The notes beneath the pieces are model-generated. The model saw nothing but the letters and a program-made list of their open reading frames with translations. It was not told the origin of the DNA and did not search any database. From contig NZ_FNFE01000002.1 of the NCBI RefSeq assembly GCF_900100335.1, positions 620,001 through 684,000 of the forward strand: a stretch of 64,000 bases of DNA, read 5' to 3'. The translations under genes were made by a program, and so were the position numbers. This DNA comes from Natronorubrum texcoconense. GTDB lineage: Archaea > Halobacteriota > Halobacteria > Halobacteriales > Natrialbaceae. Below, in pieces: positions 26,929-35,606 of this stretch; position 1 is the first letter of the stretch, and each line of letters starts with the position of its first letter.

Positions 26929-27951
26929 TCACTCCCGGCCGACCGCGTCGTCGTCGATGATCCGGTAGGTCCGCCCGCGGCGTTCGCCGACGGCCTCGAT
27001 CAGGTCGTAGTGGACCATCTTCGTCAGGTAATTCCGTAGCGTCCGGTTCGTCTTCGGGTCGTCGACCCGCCGCTCGTACTCGTCGTAGAGGTCGCCGGGT
27101 TCGACCTCGCCGACGTCCGCGACGATATCGTACAGCACCCGCTGGTGTTCGATCAGCCCCTCGACGGTCTTTCGCCGGATCGCCGTCCGCGCGTCCGGAA
27201 TCGCCGCCTCGAGTACGTCGTCGGTCACGCGTTCGCGTCCCTGCTGGGTCGCTCGCCGAGCGGCCGACCGGAGGATCCCGATGCCAACTCTGGCGTCCCC
27301 CGACGCGGCGTCGGCGATCGTCCGCAGCTGCTCGCCGCTGATACAGCCCGGCTCGAGCGCTTTGTCCGCTCGTTCCGCGAGAATGGCCGTGAGTTCGTCG
27401 GTGCCGTAGCGATCGAACCGAACGCGGGTTCCCGCGCGGAGCCGCGACCGCACCCGGTCGTCGAAGCTCGCGAACAGTTCCTCTTCGCGGTTAGCGATCA
27501 ACACGAGCGAGACGTGCCCGAGTCGGTGGAGATCGTACAGCGCCGCGGTCTCCTCCAACTGATCGACCTCGTCCAGGATAACGACGATCGGGCGGTCGTC
27601 GGTCTCACGCAGTCGCCCGAACAGTTCGTCCTTCGGCGTCGATCGATGGATGTCGATCGTTCGTCCGACGGCCTCGAGAACGCTGTAGAGCACTCGAAAC
27701 CGGGTGTACTCCTGCCAGCAGTTGACGTATGCGACCTCGACCGCGGGCTCCTGTTCGCGGAGCTGGGCGAGCGTGTAGCGGGCGATGCAGGTCTTTCCGA
27801 CGCCCGTCGGTCCGAAGCAGAAGGCCGGATCAGCTCGCCGGCCGTACAGCAGCGGCTCGAGGGACTCAGAGAGGAGGTTCACCTCGTCGTGGCGGTGGAC
27901 CACCTCGCTGGGCACGAAATCCTCGCGCAAGACCCGGTCGTCGACGATCAC
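26929..27951 (-). CDS. Orc1/Cdc6-family replication initiator
   Basis: A 340-residue AAA+ protein. Walker A is GPTGVGKT (47-54), Walker B is IVVILDEVDQ, sensor 1 is VSLVLIANREEE and sensor 2 is GDARVGIGILRSA; a winged-helix DNA-binding domain lies at about 270-335. It is shorter than the 400-residue initiators found at main haloarchaeal origins, so it is likely one of the accessory Orc paralogues. The start is GTG (IVDDRVLREDFVPSE). A TATA box with a tandem TTCCGAAAG repeat lies upstream, next to a gene-free stretch bounded by inverted repeats. Confidence 0.92.
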   Translation of the reverse strand: MIVDDRVLREDFVPSEVVHRHDEVNLLSESLEPLLYGRRADPAFCFGPTGVGKTCIARYTLAQLREQEPAVEVAYVNCWQEYTRFRVLYSVLEAVGRTIDIHRSTPKDELFGRLRETDDRPIVVILDEVDQLEETAALYDLHRLGHVSLVLIANREEELFASFDDRVRSRLRAGTRVRFDRYGTDELTAILAERADKALEPGCISGEQLRTIADAASGDARVGIGILRSAARRATQQGRERVTDDVLEAAIPDARTAIRRKTVEGLIEHQRVLYDIVADVGEVEPGDLYDEYERRVDDPKTNRTLRNYLTKMVHYDLIEAVGERRGRTYRIIDDDAVGRE

Positions 27952-27996
27952 AGCCGCTCTGTTCTCCGTCGACCGTTGTAAACGGTGGCGTCCCGG

Positions 27997-28024
27997 TTCC
28001 GAAAGTTCCGAAAGTGATTTTATA
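27997..28024 (-). promoter_or_regulatory. orc promoter with tandem TTCCGAAAG operator
   Basis: Two exact 9-bp direct repeats, TTCCGAAAG at 27997-28005 and 28006-28014, adjoin a TATA box (TATAAAAT on the minus strand, 28017-28024). They would lie between the TATA box and the transcription start of the orc gene, a typical repressor position. The same motif occurs upstream of the PolB2 operon. Confidence 0.5.
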
Positions 28025-28047
28025 TCGCATTATAAGATTTATTGACC
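28017..28047 (+). repeat. 31-bp inverted repeat, left arm
   Basis: ATTTTATATCGCATTATAAG and on; matches the reverse complement of 28894-28924 at 25 of 31 positions without gaps. It overlaps the TATA box of the orc gene. Confidence 0.65.
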
Positions 28048-28893
28048 GTTGTTCGGACCGATTCGGATCGAATTTCGACCTCGACGGCGGACGGGACGAA
28101 GCGATCGAACCGTCGTTCGGCGAACGCAGCCTCGAGTATCAGTTCGTATCGGATCGGCAGAACGGGAACGATGCGATGGGGCGCCGCCGACACCGACGGC
28201 ACGGCTCGCGATCGGCGACTCCGCGACCGCCACGGGACCGAGCCCAGACGAGCGATCCGCTTCTCGAGTCGGAACCGGCGGCAGCCGTCGCTCGCGAATC
28301 CCAACACCGCAATCAGTAGCAGTACCCCAATCGAGTCAATCCACGTGCCGAGAATGGTATCGTGTCGCCCCGACTCGAGTGGTCTCCGTCGGTGGGAGAC
28401 GGCGGAGTGTCCAACGAGCCCCTCGAACCCCGGAGTTGAGGCGTTCGAACGGGGTCGAAAAGTGCCGATCGTGTTGAGTTTGATTTTCCCAATCTGCGTC
28501 GAACGTTCTACGCGCGCACGAGACGTCCACGTTGAGTATCACGAGCCCACGTTGGATACCACGAGTTCTACCGGCGGACGAACCACCGGATAGTTTGATT
28601 CTCAAGTCGGCTCCGAACGGACGAATCGAGCTGTGATCCTCCCAACCATCAAGGCTGTTCCGACTGCCGGAGTCGTTTGACGCCCTCGAACAGTTTCGAG
28701 GTGGACGGCTCGGCCGAGCGGAACTCGCGCGGCGAACCGATCGACCGGCGTCTGACTTCGAGGCGTTCGTCCCGACTGCAGTCGTGTGCGTTCGGACTCG
28801 AAATGAGGCGCGATCGACACCACGATTCGAGGATCGAGACGGCGACTCGATCGGGCTGAGAGGCTGTTCTTCGTAAACGAGGGTACCCACCCC
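28048..28893. other. Gene-free segment between inverted repeats; candidate origin or element remnant
   Basis: This 846-bp stretch has several open frames on both strands, but all have the Arg/Ser-rich make-up of non-coding GC-rich DNA and none resembles a known family. It holds an imperfect tandem repeat CACGTTGAGTATCACGAG (28528-28545) and CACGTTGGATACCACGAG (28548-28565). Long gene-free DNA beside an orc1/cdc6 gene, with AT-rich tracts at both edges, is how haloarchaeal replication origins look. A decayed insertion element is the main alternative. Confidence 0.4.
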
Positions 28894-28924
28894 AGTATAT
28901 AAATCTAATAATGCTATACAAAAT
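28894..28924 (-). repeat. 31-bp inverted repeat, right arm
   Basis: Reads AGTATATAAATCTAATAATG and on, on the plus strand. It is the inverted partner of 28017-28047 and, like it, contains an outward-facing TATA-like box (TATATAAAT, 28897-28905). 28925-29156 holds no well-supported gene; a weak Cys-rich frame begins with GTG at 28930. Confidence 0.65.
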
Positions 28925-29156
28925 GTGGCGTGTGCGGCTACGCTGGACAATGCAGCAAAGGCCACTGCCGTGGCTGTCTCGTCGGAAATCGATCGAAGCG
29001 CGCGATACGACGCTGTGCGTGTGAGTCGCCGCGACCGTTCGGAGAACGAGATAGTCGGTCGACGGACGCGACGAGCACGGCTCTCGAGTCGGTCACCGAT
29101 CGCTGCCGGACGATACAGGCACCATACTAATACGGTCGCTCGGCGGTCATCAGCCT

Positions 29157-30008
29157 ATGAGCGTCCACCCGACGTTTTCGTTCGACGACGAGATCCAGCG
29201 AACCGTCTACGAGTACGTCGAGCGAAACGGTGCCGTCGACCCCAACGAGCTCGCCCGATCGATTCGCGTCGATTCGGGAACCACACACTCCAAACCGGCC
29301 CGGTCCGGCACGTACACCGAATCGGTCTGTCCACCGACGGCGGACCTCGAGGCCTGTCTCGAATCGCTGAAAGACCGGGGCTACCTGACCGAATCGAACG
29401 GGAAGGTCCGCGTCGACTTCTCGGCGACGCCGACCGAATTCGACTGCGAGGCCGGCACCGTAACCCTCAGACTGGCCCGCGAGGAGGACCGCACCGGAAT
29501 CGTCGAGACGATGCGCGAGGTCGCCGACGGCGGAACGTACATCGTCGCCGAAAACGTCGCGACGCAACTCGAGCGCGAGTCCGCGCTCGTCCGGGCGAAC
29601 GAGGAGCGCTCGCGGGTGTTCTTCGTCGCGGTCCTCGAACCCGAGGACGATGTCGGCGAGTCCGACGGCGACGAATCGACGACCGACGCCGGAGGCGAGT
29701 CGCAGGTGATCGGCTGGCTCCACGTCGACGCCCACGAACTACCCTCGCTGCGCCACACCGCCGAACTGACCGTCGGCGTCGACCCCGAGTTCCGCCGTGC
29801 GGGCGTCGGATCGAACCTCCTCGAGTACGGCCTCGAGTGGGCCGGCGAAGCCGAGTACCACAAAATCTACCAGCACATTCCCGCGACGAACGAGGCCGCG
29901 ATCGAGTTCTTGGAGGACAACGGCTGGCAACGCGAGGGCGAACACGTCGACCAGTACCGAATCGACGACGCCTACGTCGACGAAGTGATGCTGGCGACGT
30001 GGCCGTAG
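29157..30008 (+). CDS. GNAT N-acetyltransferase with N-terminal helical domain
   Basis: A 283-residue protein. Residues 1-90 form a winged-helix-like domain (DEIQRTVYEYVERNGAVDPN, CLESLKDRGYLTES). Residues 100-283 are a GNAT domain: TLRLAREEDRTGIVETMREV at the front, AELTVGVDPEFRRAGVGSNL with the acetyl-CoA pyrophosphate loop (R-R-A-G-V-G), and ATNEAAIEFLEDNGWQREGE. It should transfer an acetyl group from acetyl-CoA to an amine; the substrate is unknown. A small acidic insert (about 165-182) is haloarchaeal decoration. Confidence 0.88.
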   Translation: MSVHPTFSFDDEIQRTVYEYVERNGAVDPNELARSIRVDSGTTHSKPARSGTYTESVCPPTADLEACLESLKDRGYLTESNGKVRVDFSATPTEFDCEAGTVTLRLAREEDRTGIVETMREVADGGTYIVAENVATQLERESALVRANEERSRVFFVAVLEPEDDVGESDGDESTTDAGGESQVIGWLHVDAHELPSLRHTAELTVGVDPEFRRAGVGSNLLEYGLEWAGEAEYHKIYQHIPATNEAAIEFLEDNGWQREGEHVDQYRIDDAYVDEVMLATWP

Positions 30009-30090
30009 TCGGTCGTCGGAGCGAGGGACGACTCACCGAGGTCGCGTGTCGGAGCCGTAGTTTCTTGCCAGCCCATTGTGTACGTCCGGT

Positions 30091-30477
30091 ATGGACGAAC
30101 TCTCACTCGGCGTGCCGAAACCGGTACTGGAGCGACTACCCGATGATGACGAGACCGCCGCCGCGGACATGCAGGAAGCGGTCGCCGGCTGGGAACAGCG
30201 ACTGAATCGCGCGATCGAGGACGCGGAAGACGACCGCGAGGCCGCGGCTCGAGTCCTCGAGGCGATCGATCGCTTCGAGCAGCGCCACGAGACCTACGAC
30301 GACCTCGTGCCGGAGCTGCGAGCGTGGGGCCAGTCGCCGATCTACGCGATCGCGTGGCGGACGCTCTACGCGGACGTGATCGCACAACTGCACGCGCACG
30401 ACGAACTCGGCGAGCGCCTCGATCAGGAGCGAAACGCCCGTCTGGTCGAGGATGGGATTCGATTGCAGGATCTGTAG
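30091..30477 (+). CDS. Conserved helical haloarchaeal protein
   Basis: A 128-residue, acidic, nearly all-helical soluble protein (EAVAGWEQRLNRAIEDAEDD, ARVLEAIDRFEQRHETYDDL). I do not recognise a domain. I chose the ATG at 30091 (MDELSLGVPKPVLERL) because the five codons before it add nothing. The next gene in the same direction follows after 81 bases. Confidence 0.65.
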   Translation: MDELSLGVPKPVLERLPDDDETAAADMQEAVAGWEQRLNRAIEDAEDDREAAARVLEAIDRFEQRHETYDDLVPELRAWGQSPIYAIAWRTLYADVIAQLHAHDELGERLDQERNARLVEDGIRLQDL

Positions 30478-30558
30478 CGACCGGTCGGGAGAGCGGGTGG
30501 AACGTTCCGGGAGCGGAAGCCACAATGGCTATGCCGTCATACTCGAATACGAACTTCC

Positions 30559-31080
30559 GTGGCATCGATCGACGATTCACCGATTGACGACCGTGATGGT
30601 GGACACGAGGTTGCGGACGGGACCGCGATCGACCTGACGACGCGCGTTCGCCGTCGCGTCCTGCCGACGCTCCACCGAATCAAGGAGCCACTCGGCGGCT
30701 TCGCGCAGTGTATTCAACACCCAGACGAGTACGTGGGGACGGTCCAGTACGGGCTCGGCGAGTTTCGTTCGGACCTCGAGGCGATGTCGTTCGCGCCGGA
30801 GCCGGTCGCCTCCCTGAAGGTCCACCGGGACGGCCGGCTCTCCGCGGGCAGTTGGGCCAGACGACCGTCGCCGCTTTCGACCTGGCAACTACACGTCGCC
30901 CTCTTCGTTGACGGTACCGACACTGTCGACGTCTTCGCCCACCGGGAGTACTCGTGGCTCCGCCACCCGTACAAACACTACACCGCCGAGGGCTGGGACA
31001 CGACCGGCGGCGTCGACCGGATGCGATCGCTACTCTCGAGACACGACGTCGCGTTTCGAATCGATCGGCCGGACCGGTGA
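30559..31080 (+). CDS. Conserved haloarchaeal protein, unknown function
   Basis: A 173-residue soluble protein with a GTG start. Apart from an acidic N-terminus of about 25 residues it is rich in aromatic and His residues (HVALFVDGTDTVDVFAHREY, SWLRHPYKHYTAEGW), which suggests a compact alpha/beta domain. I recognise no catalytic motif. GC-rich third positions and protein-like composition support it as a real gene. Another GTG further in is possible as the start. Confidence 0.65.
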   Translation: MASIDDSPIDDRDGGHEVADGTAIDLTTRVRRRVLPTLHRIKEPLGGFAQCIQHPDEYVGTVQYGLGEFRSDLEAMSFAPEPVASLKVHRDGRLSAGSWARRPSPLSTWQLHVALFVDGTDTVDVFAHREYSWLRHPYKHYTAEGWDTTGGVDRMRSLLSRHDVAFRIDRPDR

Positions 31081-31157
31081 GGTCGACAGCACAATCGGGC
31101 GAGCAGACCTGTCGACGTTCGGAACAGATTTGATCGTGGCCGATGGATCGTCGATCA

Positions 31158-32270
31158 ATGGTCGATACGGACGACGTCGCCGCGTTCACCGATCTCTACC
31201 TCCCGACGGTCAACGGGGTCACCTACACGATCGCGCTCTGGCGCGACCGGTGGCAGCGCTGCCGAGGCGGGACGATGGAGATCGTCTTCCCCGAAATGGA
31301 CGGCTACGAGGCCGGCGACGGCGAGTATCCCCTGCCGAGCGTCGGTGCGCCGCTGTACCCGCGCTACCGGCTGGGGCTGCCGGCGATCCCCGACGGCCTC
31401 GAGACGCCCGACGTCGTCCACGTTCACACGCCCTTCACCGTCGGGGCGGCGGGCGTCCGGTTCGCCCGCAAACGGGACGTTCCCGTCGTCGCCTCCTACC
31501 ACACCCTGCTCGAAGATCGCGTCCACCAGCACGTTCCAGAGTCGCTCGTTCCGAGCTTCAAACGGACGTGCAGGGCGTACGAACAGGGCTTTTTCGAGCG
31601 CGTCGATCACGTCACCGCGCCGACCTCGTTCGCCCGCCGGCACCTCCTGGAGCACATCGGCGCGGACGTCGAGGCGACGGTCGTCTCGAACGGCATCGAT
31701 ACCGAGTTCTTCCGATCGGTCGATCCGGAACCGTTCCGAAATCGCCACGACCTTCCCGATGGCCCACTGCTCGGCTACACCGGCCGTCACGGTCCCGAAA
31801 AGAACCTCGAGGAAGCGATCGACGCCGTCGACGGCACCGACTACGTGCTCGTCCTCGCGGGCGACGGTCCCGCGCGGGAATCGCTCGAGGACCGCGCCGA
31901 GGCGGTCGACGCCGACGTTCGGTTCCTGGGCTTTCTCGAGCGCGAGGAGCTGCCCGAATTCTACTCGGCGCTCAACGCGTTCGTCTTCCCGAGCCCGGTC
32001 GAAACCCAGGGGCTGGTCGCGCTCGAGGCGACCGCCTGCGGAACGCCGGTCGTCGCGGTCGACGCGGGAGCGCTCGTCGACAGCGTCATCGAAGGCGAGA
32101 CGGGCTATCGCTACGATTCCGGCGACCTCGAGGAGTTCCGCTGGGCGATCCGGCGGACGCTGGCCGAAGGCGACCGACTCGCGGATCTCTGTCGCAGGCG
32201 GCGGCGCATGCTTTCTGTCGACCACTCGCTCGAACAGTTGGGACGGATCTACGACGACCTCGAGGGGTAA
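31158..32270 (+). CDS. GT4-family glycosyltransferase
   Basis: A 370-residue GT-B enzyme of the GT4 family. The acceptor domain opens AAFTDLYLPTVNGVTYTIAL and contains PDVVHVHTPFTVGAAGVRFA. The donor-binding half has GYTGRHGPEKNLEEAIDA, then VFPSPVETQGLVALEATACG with the E-x7-E nucleotide-sugar site. The best-known relatives transfer sugars to lipids or surface glycans at the inner membrane face. I chose MVDTDDVAAFTD at 31158 since family members start so, with GATTTGATC about 30 bases upstream. Confidence 0.88.
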   Translation: MVDTDDVAAFTDLYLPTVNGVTYTIALWRDRWQRCRGGTMEIVFPEMDGYEAGDGEYPLPSVGAPLYPRYRLGLPAIPDGLETPDVVHVHTPFTVGAAGVRFARKRDVPVVASYHTLLEDRVHQHVPESLVPSFKRTCRAYEQGFFERVDHVTAPTSFARRHLLEHIGADVEATVVSNGIDTEFFRSVDPEPFRNRHDLPDGPLLGYTGRHGPEKNLEEAIDAVDGTDYVLVLAGDGPARESLEDRAEAVDADVRFLGFLEREELPEFYSALNAFVFPSPVETQGLVALEATACGTPVVAVDAGALVDSVIEGETGYRYDSGDLEEFRWAIRRTLAEGDRLADLCRRRRRMLSVDHSLEQLGRIYDDLEG

Positions 32271-32363
32271 CCGTCGCATTCGTCGAGGACGAGCCGCCGG
32301 ATCCGGTCGGCAGCGTGTGCGTACAGACCAAGCGTTCAAACCCTCGCGGTCGGTAGAGAGCGT

Positions 32364-32714
32364 ATGGAGTTTGCAGTCTCGCGGACGGGAACGACGCTCG
32401 TGACCCTCCACGGTGGAAGCGACACGACGGCCTGCGACGGAGCGACCGAGGAACTCGCGTCGACGCTCGAGGCGCTCGAGGCCGACGGAACGATCGCGGA
32501 CTGGGCGGTCGACGACGCCGACGTCTACGAACACCCCACCGGTCCGTTCGACCCGTACACGGTCAGCGTCGAGTTCGCCGTCACCGTCGTTGTCGAGGCG
32601 GACGACAGCGACGCGGCGGCGGAGGTGGGTGTCAGTGCGATCGACGAGGCCCTCGAGCGCGGTGACGTCGACTCGGTCACGTACACGTCCTCGCCGGTGG
32701 CATCTCCCGCCTGA
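32364..32714 (+). CDS. Conserved haloarchaeal protein, unknown function
   Basis: A 116-residue acidic protein with a clear alternation of beta strands and helices (MEFAVSRTGTTLVTLHGGSD, YTVSVEFAVTVVVEADDSD, VGVSAIDEALERGDVDSVTY). It looks like a small alpha/beta sandwich. No family is recognised. It is transcribed with the genes on either side, 93 bases after the glycosyltransferase. Confidence 0.7.
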   Translation: MEFAVSRTGTTLVTLHGGSDTTACDGATEELASTLEALEADGTIADWAVDDADVYEHPTGPFDPYTVSVEFAVTVVVEADDSDAAAEVGVSAIDEALERGDVDSVTYTSSPVASPA

Positions 32715-32860
32715 TATCTCCCGGCGTTCTGCCGACAAACCCGCGACGATTTCGTCGGTTTCGTCGATCTTGTTGGTCTCGCGCGCGAATCGGACAGTCG
32801 GCCCCGGACGGACGACCGTCTGGCACCCGGACTTATGACGGGCGCACACGACCATCCGCT

Positions 32861-33151
32861 ATGGAGATCGAACTGCGGTTTTTCGCCACCTTTCGTGAGG
32901 CCGTCGGACAGAAAGAGCGAGTGGAGACGTTCGACGACGGCGCCTCGGTCGGCGACGTGCTGGCCAGCCTCGAATCGACGTACGACGGGCTCGAGGGACA
33001 GCTACTCGAGGACGGCGACGACGGCGTCGCGATCAGACCGCAGCTGAGCGTGCTCAAAAACGGCCGCGACGTGACCCACATGGCGGGCGTCGAGACGGAG
33101 CTCAAGGACGGCGATCGGCTGTCGGTGTTTCCGCCGGTCGCCGGCGGCTGA
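32861..33151 (+). CDS. MoaD/ThiS-like ubiquitin-fold protein (SAMP type)
   Basis: A 96-residue beta-grasp protein with the family C-terminus DRLSVFPPVAGG ending in the Gly-Gly used for adenylation and thiocarboxylation. It starts MEIELRFFATFREAVGQKE and has VLKNGRDVTHMAG in the middle, as in MoaD. In haloarchaea such proteins act as molybdopterin-synthase sulfur carriers and also as ubiquitin-like modifiers (SAMPs) attached by the E1 enzyme UbaA. Which role this one has cannot be read from sequence alone. Confidence 0.9.
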   Translation: MEIELRFFATFREAVGQKERVETFDDGASVGDVLASLESTYDGLEGQLLEDGDDGVAIRPQLSVLKNGRDVTHMAGVETELKDGDRLSVFPPVAGG

Positions 33152-33374
33152 GCCGTCCGGGGCCGTCGACCGTATGAAAGCACTCGTACGGTGGTGCAAA
33201 CGATAACGCGGTCGAGTCCGGCTGAGCGAAGGCGCGACGGCGTCCGAGTCCGCGACGTCTCCGGACCGAATCGGCGCGCTCGAAACGGTCCTCCGACAGG
33301 GTGTCGTACTTGCAGTTTCAGGCCGGTCCGCTATGATGCGAGCTGGTGAAAATCGACATCAGTTCCTGAAATAC

Positions 33375-34721
33375 ATGTCTGTGTTAGATACATTCTACTC
33401 GGGTAACAGTGGCGACCGAAGCGGATCGATCGTCGTCCCGGCCGTCTCCGTCCCGAGTACCGACGCCTGTCTCCGCTCCCTGTCCCCGCGCGGTGTCCGC
33501 ACGATCGTCGTCTCCGAGGATCCGACCGCGAAATCGTTCTGCTCGAGGTACTGCGACGAAGCAGTCCTGGTTCCCGACCCGACGACGAACCTCGAGGCGT
33601 ACGCCGACGCGCTGCTCGCCCTCGCTCGGCGCGACGACGTCCGGACGATCGTCCCGGTGCGCGAACCGGACATCTTCGTCCTCTCGACGTACCGGGAGGC
33701 GTTCGCCGAACACATCGCAACACCGTGGCCGACGCTCGAGACGTTGCGGCGCGTCCACGATCGAGTGCGTCTGGCGGAGGCTGCGGACGCCGCCGGCGTC
33801 CCGGTCCCCGAAACGCGCCCGCTCGAGGACGCCGAAACGATCGAGACGCCGTCGATCGTCAAATCCCGGTACAACCTCCTCGTCGACGAGTACGTCGACT
33901 CGGTGCCGCCGGATCAGGTGCGACAGAGCAAGACCGTCGAACACCTTCAGGCGGGAACGACGCCAGACGTCGCGGGGCTCCGGGAGACGTTCGGCCACGA
34001 TCCCATCGTCCAGGAGTTCGTCCCGATCGAGGAGGAGTACATGGTCGGCGCGCTCTACGATCGCGGCGAGCTGCTGGCGTCGGTCCAACACAGACAGCTT
34101 CGGGGGGCGTCGTACACCGGCGGCGGCGGCGTCTACCGTGAGTCCGTCTACGACGACGACCTTCAGGAGGCCGCACAGGCGTTGCTCGAGGAACTCGAGT
34201 GGCACGGGCTCGCCTGCATCGAGTACATGCGCCACCCCGAGACGGGCGAGTTCTACCTAACCGAGATCAACCCGCGAATGTGGACCTCGCTTTCGGCGAA
34301 CGTTCAGATGGGCGCGGACTTCCCCCACTACTACTGGCAGCTGGCGACCGATCGCGCCGACGGGATCGAAGCCGGCTACGACCTCGGTGTCGGTTGTCAC
34401 TACCTGAAAGGCGAACTGACCTACCTCCTCAGTCTCCTGCACGAAGAATCAGATCTCGTCGACCGACCGTCGCTTCCGAACACGATTCGAGAGATCGCTC
34501 GCTCCTGTTACGAACAGCCCAACTTCGACGTGCTGAGTCGCGACGATCCCTGGCCGTTCCTGCAGGACGCGCTCACCACGCTCGACAGGAGCGTTCTCGA
34601 GGGACGCGGGCTGTCCGAGTTCGGCCAGCGAGCCAGCGGTACGGCGCGACCCGTCGACTGGCGCGAGGCCGCAGACGTCGCTGAGACTCGAAGCGGGCGG
34701 TCGCAGCCGGTCGAACAGTAG
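33375..34721 (+). CDS. ATP-grasp enzyme
   Basis: A 448-residue ATP-grasp protein. The preATP domain is at about 15-110 (VPAVSVPSTDACLRSLSPRG, TIVPVREPDIFVLSTYREAF). The ATP-grasp fold follows, with the lysine-bearing strand TPSIVKSRYNLL, the acidic hinge PIVQEFVPIEEEYMVGALYD, and the metal-binding end YLTEINPRMWTSLSANVQMG with the Glu-Asn pair. Similar enzymes join a carboxylate to an amine or thiol; the substrate is unknown. The frame opens at 33333; I prefer the ATG at 33375 (MSVLDTFYSGN), but the choice is open. Confidence 0.82.
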   Translation: MSVLDTFYSGNSGDRSGSIVVPAVSVPSTDACLRSLSPRGVRTIVVSEDPTAKSFCSRYCDEAVLVPDPTTNLEAYADALLALARRDDVRTIVPVREPDIFVLSTYREAFAEHIATPWPTLETLRRVHDRVRLAEAADAAGVPVPETRPLEDAETIETPSIVKSRYNLLVDEYVDSVPPDQVRQSKTVEHLQAGTTPDVAGLRETFGHDPIVQEFVPIEEEYMVGALYDRGELLASVQHRQLRGASYTGGGGVYRESVYDDDLQEAAQALLEELEWHGLACIEYMRHPETGEFYLTEINPRMWTSLSANVQMGADFPHYYWQLATDRADGIEAGYDLGVGCHYLKGELTYLLSLLHEESDLVDRPSLPNTIREIARSCYEQPNFDVLSRDDPWPFLQDALTTLDRSVLEGRGLSEFGQRASGTARPVDWREAADVAETRSGRSQPVEQ

Positions 34722-34829
34722 CCGATCGGCCGGACCGGTCGAACTGAGACGGACCTAATAAGTGATAGCACCGACCGTTCCGATTCCGAGAACGCTTTAC
34801 GCGCCGGCGGTCGCAGAGTGAGATACGCA

Positions 34830-35606
34830 ATGGCGATGGATTCGGAGTCGAGCACGGACGCCCCTCGAGAGTCGAATCCATCCGTCGACGACGCGGGGCC
34901 GGAACGAGCGCCGGATACTGACGAGGTCACGTTCGGCTGGGAGGGGATCCGCGCCGGTTTTCTCACCGGCATTCCGATCGCGATCGGCGTCGGCGGGTAC
35001 GGAATCGCCTTCGGCGTCCTCGCCAATCAGGCCGGGCTGAGCGTCGCGGAAGCGGCCCTGATGAGCGCGACGGTGCTGGCCGGGGCCTCCCAGATCATCG
35101 CCGTCGAACTCTGGGCGGACCCGATCCCGATCGCCGCGATCGTCGCCACGACGTTCGCGGTCAACCTCCGGTACTCGCTGATGGGCGCGGCGCTCCAGCC
35201 CTGGTTTCGCCACCTCTCGCCGACCCAGATCTACGGGAGCCTCGTGATGATGGCCGACGAGAACTGGGCGCTGACGATGCGCGAGTTCCAATCGGGCGGC
35301 GGCCGCGGCGCGTTTCTGCTCGGGAGCGGGATCGTGCTCTGGCTGTTCTGGGTCGGTTCGACGATTCTGGGCGTCCTCGCGGGCGAGTCTGTCGGCGACC
35401 CGGACCAGTACGGCTTCGACTTCATCCTCGCCGCGGTCTTCGTCGCGCTCGCGGCCGAACTCTGGGAGGGGCGATCGACGCTGGTGCCGTGGCTCGTCGC
35501 GCTGGGGACGAGCGTCGTCGCCGCGAACGTGCTCCCGGGCCGGTGGTACATCCTGATCGGCGGACTGGCCGCCGCCGCGGTCGAGGTGATGCGACACGAT
35601 GGTTGA
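34830..35606 (+). CDS. azlC: AzlC-family branched-chain amino acid exporter, large subunit
   Basis: A 258-residue membrane protein with an acidic cytoplasmic N-terminus of about 40 residues, then several hydrophobic helices. AzlC hallmarks are GYGIAFGVLANQAGLSVAEA, LAGASQIIAVELWADPIPIA and VNLRYSLMGAALQPWFRHLS. Together with AzlD (next gene, 8-base overlap) it is expected to export branched-chain amino acids or related solutes. I chose the ATG at 34830 over the GTG at 34818. Confidence 0.9.
   Translation: MAMDSESSTDAPRESNPSVDDAGPERAPDTDEVTFGWEGIRAGFLTGIPIAIGVGGYGIAFGVLANQAGLSVAEAALMSATVLAGASQIIAVELWADPIPIAAIVATTFAVNLRYSLMGAALQPWFRHLSPTQIYGSLVMMADENWALTMREFQSGGGRGAFLLGSGIVLWLFWVGSTILGVLAGESVGDPDQYGFDFILAAVFVALAAELWEGRSTLVPWLVALGTSVVAANVLPGRWYILIGGLAAAAVEVMRHDG

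Noticed and set aside
26786-28050. Classical haloarchaeal origin recognition boxes near orc1/cdc6
   Set aside because: I looked for the usual TTTCCA-type ORB with a G-rich side and did not find a convincing copy; the TTCCGAAAG repeats are different and are reported as a separate motif.
28336-28965. 209-codon minus-strand frame and other frames in the gene-free stretch
   Set aside because: Composition is Ser/Arg-rich, no family is recognisable, and the frames cross the inverted repeat. A hydrophobic piece (IGVLLLIAVLGF) near 28320 has no plausible start codon.
28925-30205. 426-codon plus-strand frame overlapping the GNAT gene
   Set aside because: It is a shifted frame of the GNAT gene with over 25% Arg; the GNAT frame has intact motifs.
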